Shown here: positions 1 to 6,692 of the stretch, piece by piece
How positions within the stretch are numbered: position 1 is the first letter of the stretch
Layout: each line of letters begins with the position of its first letter
Source: JBNJEM01 sp051745935
Lineage (GTDB): Bacteria; Planctomycetota; Planctomycetia; Pirellulales; Pirellulaceae
Length of the DNA stretch: 16,478 bases
Direction: 5' to 3'
Assembly: GCA_051745935.1 (NCBI GenBank)
Contig: JBNJEM010000093.1
Span: 1-16,478 of the forward strand
Notes under the pieces: model-generated
What the model was told of the DNA's origin: nothing
The model's database searches: none
Seen by the model: only the letters and a program-made list of their open reading frames with translations
Translations under genes and position numbers: made by a program

Positions 1-16
1 GGCTGAAGTGTTGCAC

Positions 17-285
17 AATCAGCTGTAGCCGTTCACGGGTGCCGCTACACGGCCTGGACACGCAAGGCCCGCATGGATGCCACGGGCTTGTCCCGTGGTC
101 CGTTACGTTCCACGCTACCGAGGGCTAGGCGTGGTGTGTCCGTCCGGTGTGTAGCGGCGAGCGTGAACCACCACGGGACAAGCCCGTGGCATTTGCGCCT
201 CCAAAAGCCTTTCCTCAATATGTGCAACAGACGTGCAAATGTCCGCGGATATCGGTCTTTTGCCCGTGAACGGTTACAATCAGCT
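17..285 (+). repeat. Repeat I copy 1: MITE-like element with terminal inverted repeats and 8-bp target duplication
   Basis: The left end GTAGCCGTTCACGGG (25-39) is matched by the inverted right end CCCGTGAACGGTTAC (263-277) with one mismatch. Directly outside both ends lies the same 8-mer AATCAGCT (17-24 and 278-285), which looks like a target-site duplication. Inside, a 23-bp sequence at 77-99 recurs as its exact reverse complement at 170-192; each of these contains its own 7-bp stem (CCACGGG/CCCGTGG). They bracket a core of about 70 bp. Related copies lie at 3958-4209 and 10523-10655. No reading frame of note and no transposase is present, so it would be a non-autonomous element mobilised in trans. 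Established knowledge: several IS families (for example ISL3, IS66, IS256) make duplications of about 8 bp, but I cannot assign one here. Confidence 0.85.
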
Positions 286-666
286 TAGTTGACGCTTCAG
301 CGTGTGTCCACTTGAGTGCTTAAGACGAAACAGCCTTGTTCATGGCGTGAAATCACTGCCTTCTTATATGGCCGTTCGACACTTCAATCATACAGGAAGC
401 AGTAAATGAAGTGCCGACGCCGTTGCAAGAACAGTTCATGCTTGGCCGGATTTGCCACGTTTGTTCCGCCGTGTGGTATATTTCAGGCGGTTGGTTTTTT
501 CCGGGTGGAAAGCGGCCCGACGCAAGCCGTCCTCCCGTTGGTCGGACTCGCGGCGGAGAAAGTCATCCGCGACCAGTATATATTGGAACGGGACAATTCG
601 ACCGTACGGCGACATCCCCTGACATCAATGTCGCCAACCTTTTGGTTGATCATCAAGGAACCTACC
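286..666. other. Spacer and leader of the beta-helix gene
   Basis: This 381-bp stretch holds repeat II (477-587) and otherwise no gene I can support. A frame is open from an ATG at 406, which has a plausible AGGAAG upstream, straight into the beta-helix gene. Its first 87 codons cross repeat II and precede an obvious signal peptide, so I treat it as untranslated or spurious. Just before the chosen start are two small inverted repeats: GACAT-CA-ATGTC at 621-632 and CAACC-TTTT-GGTTG at 635-648. They could be an operator or a leader hairpin next to the ribosome binding site. No convincing promoter was found. Confidence 0.5.
477..587 (+). repeat. Repeat II copy A (about 110 bp dispersed repeat)
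   Basis: The segment matches the reverse complement of 9539-9647 at roughly 91% over about 98 aligned bases (nine mismatches by eye), running from TATATTTCAGGCGG to near TATTGGA. One frame stays open through both copies (it reads FQAV..FFR..PTQAVLPLVG in each). However, about seven of the nine differences change an amino acid, so selection on a protein is unlikely. The copy lies upstream of the beta-helix gene. It has no clear terminal inverted repeats or target duplication. Confidence 0.85.
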
Positions 667-2046
667 ATGTTGCGCCTTTCCTGCCTCTTGGCCGTTTCAT
701 TTTTCTTGTCAGGCCCGCTCGTCGCGGCAGCAGCGGACTACTATGTCGATCCGAAACGGGGCGATCCGGACAATGACGGAAGCGCCGACAAACCGTGGCG
801 AAGCTTGCAGGAGGTTTTCGATCAGGGGCTTGTCGAGAGCCGCGACTGGAGCTCTTTTCCATACGAGAACGACAGCGAACTCGCGGCAAAGAACCCAGGG
901 GCTCCGGTGAAGGCTGGCGACACGATCTGGCTTCGCGGCGGAGATTACGGCGATGTGCGGATCCTGGGATACTATAACTCGGATTTCATCACCCTTGCCG
1001 CGTGCGAAGGACATACGCCTCGTTTCCATAGCGTTCGTTTACGATCCGGCTCGCGCTGGATCTTGAAAGGGCTGCACGTGAGCCCGGAGTTTGGCGACGG
1101 AAAACGGCCGCGGACGATGATCGATCTGGAATCCCATGGCTGGCGCGGCCCGGTCCGTGACGTGGTCGTGGAGGATTGTGTTGTACGGTCGGCGGAAGAC
1201 ACGTCAAAGTGGTCGGTCCAGCAGTGGAATGCGCGTTCGTGCAGCGGGATCGAAGCCGACGGCACACGTATCACGGTGCGGCGAAACCGGTTGAAGAACG
1301 TTGATTTCGGCATCACCGTCGGGGCGTCTCATTCATTGGTGGAACAGAACCTCGTCGAGAACTTCGCCGGCGATGGCCTGCGGGGACTCGGAAATCACAT
1401 CGTTTTCGAAGACAACGTGGTAAAAAACTGCTACGACGTCAACGACAACCATGACGATGGTTTTCAGAGTTGGTCGCGAAGCGAGCAAGGAGTGGGTGCC
1501 GGCGAAGTGGTGGGGATCATCCTGCGAGGTAACACGATCATTAACTACGAAGACCGGGACCAGCCACATCGCGGGGCACTCCAGGGCATCGGGTGCTTTG
1601 ACGGGATGTATGTCGACTGGGTTATTGAAAACAACGTCGTCGTTGTCGACCACTACCACGGCATCACCCTGGGAGGAGCCCGCGGGTGCCGGGTGGTGAA
1701 CAATACGGTGATTGACCCGAACGACCGCAGGCCCGGCCCTGCCGCGGTGCGAGTCGGGAAGCACAAAAATGGCACGCCGTCAAGTGGCTGCACGGTCCGC
1801 AATAATCTGACCACCGCGCTGCATGCCCAAAGTGGCCGGGACATGACGGTGGATCACAACTTGATTGTCGAGGACCGCGCGGCGATCTTCGTGGATCCCG
1901 CGAATCGGGATTTTCGTTTGAAGGCAGGGAGCCCCGCCATTGACGCGGGTTGCCAAGACCGGGCACCGGATGTCGACATCCGCGACGTTTCTCGTCCGAA
2001 AGGGCAGGGCGTCGATATTGGCGCGTACGAGTATTCGGCGGAATGA
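667..2046 (+). CDS. Secreted right-handed parallel beta-helix protein
   Basis: A 459-residue protein. I start it at ATG 667 because an AAGGAA ribosome binding site (655-660) precedes it and a classic signal peptide follows: MLRLS, a hydrophobic stretch, then cleavage near AAAA/DYYVDP. The mature N-terminus (YYVDPKRGDPDNDGSADKPW) is the entry strand typical of secreted beta-helix proteins. The middle is a series of short strands rich in VVVEDCVV, RRNRLKNV, VEQNLVEN, FEDNVVKN and RGNTIINY-type turns with stacked Asn, as in pectate-lyase-like and carbohydrate-binding parallel beta-helices. The end (DIRDVSRPKGQGVDIGAYEY) is the usual closing motif of these proteins. The substrate is unknown; a polysaccharide-related role outside the cytoplasm is inference. 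A longer in-frame start at ATG 406 (546 residues) would place repeat II and a second hydrophobic segment ahead of the signal peptide, so I reject it. The following spacer (2047-2253) holds no gene. Confidence 0.88.
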   Translation: MLRLSCLLAVSFFLSGPLVAAAADYYVDPKRGDPDNDGSADKPWRSLQEVFDQGLVESRDWSSFPYENDSELAAKNPGAPVKAGDTIWLRGGDYGDVRILGYYNSDFITLAACEGHTPRFHSVRLRSGSRWILKGLHVSPEFGDGKRPRTMIDLESHGWRGPVRDVVVEDCVVRSAEDTSKWSVQQWNARSCSGIEADGTRITVRRNRLKNVDFGITVGASHSLVEQNLVENFAGDGLRGLGNHIVFEDNVVKNCYDVNDNHDDGFQSWSRSEQGVGAGEVVGIILRGNTIINYEDRDQPHRGALQGIGCFDGMYVDWVIENNVVVVDHYHGITLGGARGCRVVNNTVIDPNDRRPGPAAVRVGKHKNGTPSSGCTVRNNLTTALHAQSGRDMTVDHNLIVEDRAAIFVDPANRDFRLKAGSPAIDAGCQDRAPDVDIRDVSRPKGQGVDIGAYEYSAE

Positions 2047-2253
2047 GGCGGACGTCGAAACGTGGGAATCGCCAATAGCATTTGCTACTTGTATTATCTG
2101 GCCGACCGCTAGAGATCTGGGGCAGCCTTTCGCGAGCGTGTGGTATTTCTCGAAACCATGATTTACCATGACGGCTGACGGGCGGACGGCGCTGGCGCTT
2201 GCACGCTGGGGTAGGATGCGGATTCGGGGGGCGGCTTTAGCAAGGTCTAAGCG

Positions 2254-3153
2254 ATGGATCTGAACCTTGAGACGGTAACCAAAATCGCGGCTTGCGGCAT
2301 CGCTGTGGTAATCGTGTTCACGACCGGTTGTGATGTGCAATCCACCCGCTCGTCGAGGTCGTCCGACGAGTCTCAACCTCCTAAACCGCCTGTTGAGATC
2401 CTGAAGGGACACGGTCGCGAAGGGCAGGGCAAGCCAGGATTATCCGGTCAAGGTGGCCTCCTAAACGATAGCTCGACGACTGACTCGGATCCAGAATACG
2501 CGAAAAAGCGGGAATCCCAAAACGCGCCGCGACCCCCGTTTTCACGAGGGGAAAGCAACGGACGGAGTACCAGTCCGTTGCCCCAAGATAGGGAACAGCC
2601 TGGCGTGCAAGGATCGCCTCGGGGCGAACCGCCGATATCGGTGAAGCTGTCGGCAGGGACGGCAATGCCACAGACGTTACCGACGGGGACCGCCATGGGA
2701 TTTAGCGCGCGGTATGTCGTGGCGGGAGATCTTTCCACGGTTGATGGACAGGTGTTCTGGGTGATCGAATCCGCCGCTGGCGAGAGCGGAGCGAGCCCGG
2801 TTCGCCTTGATCAACAGGGGAGTCTGACGACATTCGCCCCGGGGATCAAGTCCTCGCACGGGCCATTTGAATGTTCCCTGGCGAAGGATGAAGATCCGTT
2901 TCCACACACAGGAAGTGCTCGACCATGTACCTTGGCATTGAGATCGGCGGGACGAAATTGCAACTGGGCGTCGGCAACGGGGAATCGACTGAGCTGGTCG
3001 AGTTGGTGCGAGCCGACATCGTGCCTGAAAACGGGGCGGCGGGCATCCTGCGACAGATCCAACACTGGGGAGCCCCGCTCGTTGCCCGGCATTCGATCCA
3101 CCGGCTCGGCATTGGCTTTGGCGGGCCCATTGATGCCCGGGCCGGCCGCGTGA
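2254..3153 (+). CDS. Putative lipoprotein or membrane-anchored hypothetical protein, 3' end probably altered
   Basis: A 299-codon frame. An AAGG box lies 8 bases before ATG 2254. The N-terminus has a hydrophobic segment (about residues 11-24) ending FTTGC, so Cys26 may be lipidated, although the -3 position is Thr rather than Leu. A Pro/Ser/Gly-rich linker covers about residues 30-125. A small domain follows (about 128-215, ISVKLSAGTAMPQT to GPFECSLAKDED) whose alternation and VFWVIE core suggest a beta-sandwich. I recall similar planctomycete hypothetical proteins but cannot assign a function. From 2925 the frame overlaps the ROK kinase by 229 bp, and the last 75 or so residues (RSAGRNCNWAS...) look like out-of-frame kinase sequence. 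A plus-one shift near 2860 would instead end at 2941. The native stop has therefore probably been lost by frameshift or substitution; the end coordinate is uncertain. Confidence 0.55.
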   Translation: MDLNLETVTKIAACGIAVVIVFTTGCDVQSTRSSRSSDESQPPKPPVEILKGHGREGQGKPGLSGQGGLLNDSSTTDSDPEYAKKRESQNAPRPPFSRGESNGRSTSPLPQDREQPGVQGSPRGEPPISVKLSAGTAMPQTLPTGTAMGFSARYVVAGDLSTVDGQVFWVIESAAGESGASPVRLDQQGSLTTFAPGIKSSHGPFECSLAKDEDPFPHTGSARPCTLALRSAGRNCNWASATGNRLSWSSWCEPTSCLKTGRRASCDRSNTGEPRSLPGIRSTGSALALAGPLMPGPAA

Positions 3154-3947
3154 TCAAGAGCCATCAGATTGAGGGTTGGGATGATTTCCCGCTGTCCCAA
3201 TGGTGTCGCGAAACTTTGGAGCTTCCCGTGGTGCTGGGCAATGACTGTGACGCGGCGACGCTGGCCGAAGCCCGGTTGGGGGCGGGAAAAGGACACGAAA
3301 GCGTCTTCTATATCACGGTGGGAACGGGGGTCGGCGGTGGCTTCGTTTCCGGTGGAACACTGATGGGAAGGAACCGTCCAGCCTGTAGCGAAATCGGGCA
3401 CCTGCGGCCTGGCTTGCAAGCGGACGATCCTGAAACCACCGTGGAATCAATCGCCAGTGGCTGGGGGATCGTCGCGGCGATCCAGCAAAGGATCGGCGGC
3501 CACATGCGGACCGTGCCGATCCAAACCAACGGCGTGGGGCTTGACGGCGTTGAATTACGGCAGAAATTGGCTGACGCGCGCCAGGCGGAAGAGGAATACG
3601 CGCGGGATCTGCTGCAACGGTGCCAGTTTGACGTCGATCGAATCACCGGGCAAATCGTGGCCCAAGCGGCCACGGAAGGCAATCTGATCGCTCAATCCGT
3701 CATCGATCACGCCTGCCAGGTACTCGGGTGGGCCATCGCGCAAACGATCACGTTGCTGGCACCGGAGGTGGTGGTCATTGGCGGCGGCGTCTCGTTGATG
3801 GGGGAACAGCTCTTTCACGCGCCGGTGCGCCGCGAGGTCGCTCGCTATGTCTTTCCCCCGCTCGCCGGCCGCTATCGCGTCGAACCAGCAGCTTTGGGAG
3901 AAAGCGTCGTGGTGCACGGCGCCATCTTGATGGCGGCGCAACCGTGA
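2925..3947 (+). CDS. ROK-family sugar kinase
   Basis: A 340-residue cytoplasmic kinase of the ROK/actin-like ATPase fold. The N-terminal phosphate-1 loop is GIEIGGTKLQLGV (residues 4-16). The catalytic base region is LGNDCDAAT, with Asp107 expected to activate the sugar hydroxyl. ITVGTGVGGGF (130-140) is the phosphate-2 loop, and CSEIGHL (154-160) holds the sugar-contacting Glu156 and His159. VVVIGGGVS near the C-terminus is the adenosine loop. Most ROK kinases follow the His with a Cys-x-Cys-x4-Cys zinc site; here the sequence reads GHLRPGLQADDPETTVES with no cysteines, so structural zinc is absent. The protein is somewhat longer than the usual 300-320 residues. The start is supported by AGGAAG 9 bases upstream. 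The sugar (glucose, fructose, N-acetylmannosamine or other) cannot be told from sequence. It follows the putative lipoprotein and may be co-transcribed with it. Confidence 0.88.
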   Translation: MYLGIEIGGTKLQLGVGNGESTELVELVRADIVPENGAAGILRQIQHWGAPLVARHSIHRLGIGFGGPIDARAGRVIKSHQIEGWDDFPLSQWCRETLELPVVLGNDCDAATLAEARLGAGKGHESVFYITVGTGVGGGFVSGGTLMGRNRPACSEIGHLRPGLQADDPETTVESIASGWGIVAAIQQRIGGHMRTVPIQTNGVGLDGVELRQKLADARQAEEEYARDLLQRCQFDVDRITGQIVAQAATEGNLIAQSVIDHACQVLGWAIAQTITLLAPEVVVIGGGVSLMGEQLFHAPVRREVARYVFPPLAGRYRVEPAALGESVVVHGAILMAAQP

Positions 3948-3957
3948 CTCTCGATCC

Positions 3958-4209
3958 GTAACCGTTCACGGGCAAAAGACTGATATCCGCGGGCGTACGC
4001 ACGGCCGTTGCACAGATTGAGGAAAGGCTTTTCTAGGTGAAAATGCCACGGGCTTGTCCCGTGGTCCGTTACGTTCCACGCTACGACAGGCAGGAGTGGT
4101 GTGTCTGGCCGGTGTGTAGCGTCGAGCGTGAACCACCACGGGACAAGCCCGTGGCATCCATGCGGGCCTTGCGTGTCCAGGCCGTGTAGCGGCACCCGTC
4201 AACGGCTCC
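3958..4209 (-). repeat. Repeat I copy 2: arms reversed, core not reversed
   Basis: The ends are GTAACCGTTCACGGG (3958-3972) and CCCGTCAACGGCTCC (4195-4209). The flanks CTCGATCC (3950-3957) and CCCAATCC (4210-4217) agree at 6 of 8 positions, consistent with a decayed target duplication. The two arms (3958-4042 and 4158-4209) match the arms of copy 1 in reverse complement. The core between the 23-bp internal inverted repeats (4043-4065 and 4135-4157), at 4066-4134, matches copy 1 positions 100-169 in the same direction. The core is therefore inverted relative to the arms. The element fills most of the 323-bp spacer between the convergent ROK kinase and dapB genes; I see no other feature there. 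Confidence 0.85.
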
Positions 4210-4270
4210 CCCAATCCTTGCCGCCACCAGAAACGGCACGAATCGCATCAAGCATTTCCGCCGGGCCCGG

Positions 4271-5068
4271 TCACAATCCGAGCACATCGACCATCGTATG
4301 GATGGCGGGTTGCTGTCGCACGATATACTTGGCGGCCGTCAACGCCCCGACCGCATAGCAATCCCGATTGGAAGCCCGAACCGACAGTTCGATCGATTCA
4401 CCCAGTGTACCGAAAACAACGGTATGTTCCCCCACGTTGTCACCGACGCGAAGGGCATGATAACCGATCTCCTGGCGGGGGCGTTCCCCCACATGGCCTT
4501 GGCGCCCGTGGGTCACTTGCGTCTGTCCCATCACGGTGGAGATCAATTCACCAAACCGCAGTGCGGTCCCGCTCGGCGCATCCTTCTTGAAGCGATGGTG
4601 ACGCTCGATGATCTCCACGTCCGTCCCCCCGAGATAATCCTTCAAGGCTTGGGCGGCGATCGTTGCCAGTTTCATCGTCAGATTCACGGCCGGACTCATG
4701 TTCGGCGCCCACACGACCGGAACCTGCTCGGCCAGCCCCGCCACCTGTTCCTTTTGAGCGTCACTCAGACCGGTGGTCGCCAACACCAACGGCAATTGCC
4801 GTTCACTGCATAGATTGACAACCCGGGACGCGACCTCCGACGCCGAAAAGTCGATGACGCAGTCGGCGGAAACCTCCAACGTGGAACTCAACGGCACGCC
4901 AATCGACCCCACCCCCGCCAATTGACCGGCATCCGATCCCAGCTCGGGATGCGCGTCCGATTCCAACGCGGCCACCACCCTCAATTCCGAATCTTCGTTG
5001 GCCAGTGCCACCAGCCTCCGTCCCATCCGTCCCCCCGCGCCATGAATCACCAATCGAATTTCGCTCAT
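4271..5068 (-). CDS. dapB: 4-hydroxy-tetrahydrodipicolinate reductase
   Basis: A 265-residue protein of normal length for DapB, which reduces the product of DapA with NAD(P)H in the diaminopimelate/lysine pathway in the cytoplasm. The nucleotide-binding loop is VIHGAGGRMGRR (residues 7-18). The family signature ERHHRFKKDAPSGTAL (155-170) carries the catalytic His157 and Lys161 and the substrate-binding Ser-Gly-Thr. LATTG (96-100) and WAPNMSPAVN (120-129) are also conserved. The start ATG at 5068 is preceded on its strand by GGAGAG about 8 bases upstream. It lies 141 bp downstream of thrC in the same direction, with repeat III in the gap, so the two may share a transcript. Pairing with threonine synthase fits a joint aspartate-family role. 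Confidence 0.96.
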   Translation of the reverse strand: MSEIRLVIHGAGGRMGRRLVALANEDSELRVVAALESDAHPELGSDAGQLAGVGSIGVPLSSTLEVSADCVIDFSASEVASRVVNLCSERQLPLVLATTGLSDAQKEQVAGLAEQVPVVWAPNMSPAVNLTMKLATIAAQALKDYLGGTDVEIIERHHRFKKDAPSGTALRFGELISTVMGQTQVTHGRQGHVGERPRQEIGYHALRVGDNVGEHTVVFGTLGESIELSVRASNRDCYAVGALTAAKYIVRQQPAIHTMVDVLGL

Positions 5069-5093
5069 ACCGTGGTCTCTCCGTCATTCTTGA

Positions 5094-5173
5094 GCCATGA
5101 CAAAACCAGTCAGGTTTCCGTTCACCCTAGGGAGTTTTGGGAGCGGGAACCATGTCTTGTTACATGCCGTGAA
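5094..5173 (+). repeat. Repeat III copy 1: short palindromic repeat
   Basis: An 80-bp element aligning along its whole length with 7523-7600 in the same orientation. Shared blocks are ACAAAACC, AGGAGTTTTGG (one mismatch here) and TTGTTAC followed by GCCGT. Its ends are inverted (TGACAAAAC against GTCTTGTTACA), and inside, GGTTTCC pairs with GGGAACC, including one G-U type pair. The whole unit could fold into a long hairpin on either strand. It lies between thrC and dapB, in the leader of dapB on the minus strand, and could modulate read-through. No protein is encoded. Confidence 0.72.
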
Positions 5174-5209
5174 TTGTTCAGCCGATCAGCGTACGTCGGG
5201 CTTTCTAAA

Positions 5210-6610
5210 TCAGGTATAGAGTTGAATTGCTTTGATGATTTCATTCAGGTCGTTCGACACGGCCACCGCTCGATTGGCGTATGAAGCTCGCCGGACACCA
5301 CGGCTGCCGAGCACCTTGTCAAACTGGTCCTGATCGGTGGTGTGATAGGCCACGGTGGCGGTGGGGTCTTTTAGCAGGTGACCGGTCAGGATACAGACCA
5401 CGCGATCATCGGCGCCAATTACTCCTTCCGATCGCAATAGTTTGGTTCCAGCCACGCTTGCGGCGCTTGCCGGTTCGCATCCCGCGCCGCCGGCGCCCAC
5501 CTGCGCCTTGGCATCCAGAATGTCCTGGTCGGGAACGTGCCGCACCACGCCATCACATGCCTCGAGAGCTCGCAAACACTTACGAAAGTTGACGGGCCGG
5601 TTGATTTCGATCGCACTGGCAATCGTCGAGGCTTTCTGTTGCCTTTCATCCAATTCCCGAGCGTACTGGTCGGCAATCCGCATGTTGGAGTGCCCCTGGT
5701 TCCACCGCGCGCCGCGTTGTTCGTGGAGCTGATAGAGTGTATTGGCGCCGGTGGCATTAATGACGGCCAGACGGGGAATGCGTTTGATCAACCCGAGCTG
5801 CTTGAGTTCGGTGAAGGCTTTTCCAAACGCGCTGGAGTTTCCGAGATTGCCGCCCGGCACCACGATCCAATCGGGCGGCTCCCACGCCAACGACTCCAGC
5901 ACCCGGAACATGATCGCCTTTTGCCCTTCCAGCCGGAAGGGGTTGACACTGTTGACCAGGTACATTCCCAGCTGGCCACAAACCTCGCCGACGCGAACCA
6001 TGGCATCATCAAAGTCACCGGCGATTTGCACTGTGAGGGCGCCATAGTCGAGCGCCTGGGAGAGCTTCCCATAAGAAATCTTGCCGGAGCCGACGAAAAT
6101 CACCGCTTTCATGAGGCGGGTCGTGGCGCAATACATGGCCAAGGAGGCACTGGTGTTTCCGGTTGACGCACAGGCGGCGCGTCGAGCCCCCGTCATGCGG
6201 GCGTGGGTGAAGGCAGCCGTCATTCCATTGTCCTTGAAGCTGCCCGACGGGTTCATGCCCTCGTATTGGAGAAACAAACACCCCGGCTTGAGACCCGCGT
6301 ATTGCCCCACCGTGTCGGCCCGTTGGAACAGCGTCTGACCCTCGCCCAGCGTCACGATCTGCTCCCGGCCACAAAACGGGAGCAGACGGTGAAAGCGCCA
6401 CACCCCGCTGTAGCAGATCGGGTCGCGGCGGCGAGCCCAAGCGGCCTCGATTTCCTCCAGGGATCGAGGCACTTCAACCCGGTCCCAATCGTAGGCCACG
6501 TCCAGCAGCTCGCCACATTCCCGGCACGCCACCAAGGTTTCGTGAACAGAGTACGTCGCACCACATCGAGGCGCGATACAACGCTGGAAAGCAACGGGAG
6601 TGTCGGACAC
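5210..6610 (-). CDS. thrC: Threonine synthase
   Basis: A PLP-dependent fold-type II enzyme converting O-phosphohomoserine to threonine. With GTG 6610 as start it has 466 residues. An N-terminal zinc-ribbon-like segment has Cys11, Cys16, Cys29 and Cys32 (C-x4-C-x12-C-x2-C). YEGMNPSGSFKDNGM follows, with Lys126 as the predicted Schiff-base lysine. ACASTGNTSASLA is the substrate/phosphate-binding loop, and VVPGGNLGNSSAFGKAF and ILTGHLLKDP are also family motifs. The open frame extends to a TTG at 6664, but that codon overlaps the -10 box of a strong promoter (6664-6692), so a start further in is required. GTG 6619 is the alternative; neither has a strong ribosome binding site. dapB follows downstream on the same strand. 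Confidence 0.93.
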   Translation of the reverse strand: MSDTPVAFQRCIAPRCGATYSVHETLVACRECGELLDVAYDWDRVEVPRSLEEIEAAWARRRDPICYSGVWRFHRLLPFCGREQIVTLGEGQTLFQRADTVGQYAGLKPGCLFLQYEGMNPSGSFKDNGMTAAFTHARMTGARRAACASTGNTSASLAMYCATTRLMKAVIFVGSGKISYGKLSQALDYGALTVQIAGDFDDAMVRVGEVCGQLGMYLVNSVNPFRLEGQKAIMFRVLESLAWEPPDWIVVPGGNLGNSSAFGKAFTELKQLGLIKRIPRLAVINATGANTLYQLHEQRGARWNQGHSNMRIADQYARELDERQQKASTIASAIEINRPVNFRKCLRALEACDGVVRHVPDQDILDAKAQVGAGGAGCEPASAASVAGTKLLRSEGVIGADDRVVCILTGHLLKDPTATVAYHTTDQDQFDKVLGSRGVRRASYANRAVAVSNDLNEIIKAIQLYT

Positions 6611-6663
6611 GAATTTCACCGCCCATGTGATTTTGTTGCGCTCAAGCCTGCCGCGGCTCCACA

Positions 6664-6692
6664 ACGATAGAACTTATTCTTCACTCAGTCAA
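6664..6692 (-). promoter_or_regulatory. Predicted sigma70-type promoter of thrC(-dapB)
   Basis: On the minus strand, TTGACT (6692-6687), 17 bases, then TATCGT (6669-6664). Both spacing and the -35 box are close to consensus. Transcription would start near 6657, giving a leader of roughly 45 bases to the GTG at 6610. Confidence 0.6.

Noticed and set aside
73..288. Small open frames across repeat I (also around 3872-4358)
   Set aside because: They follow from the repeat's lack of stops. Frames differ between copies and are broken by the core inversion.
406..666. An 87-codon N-terminal extension of the beta-helix protein
   Set aside because: It is made largely of repeat II sequence and would place a second hydrophobic stretch ahead of a clear signal peptide. 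ATG 667 has a better ribosome binding site.
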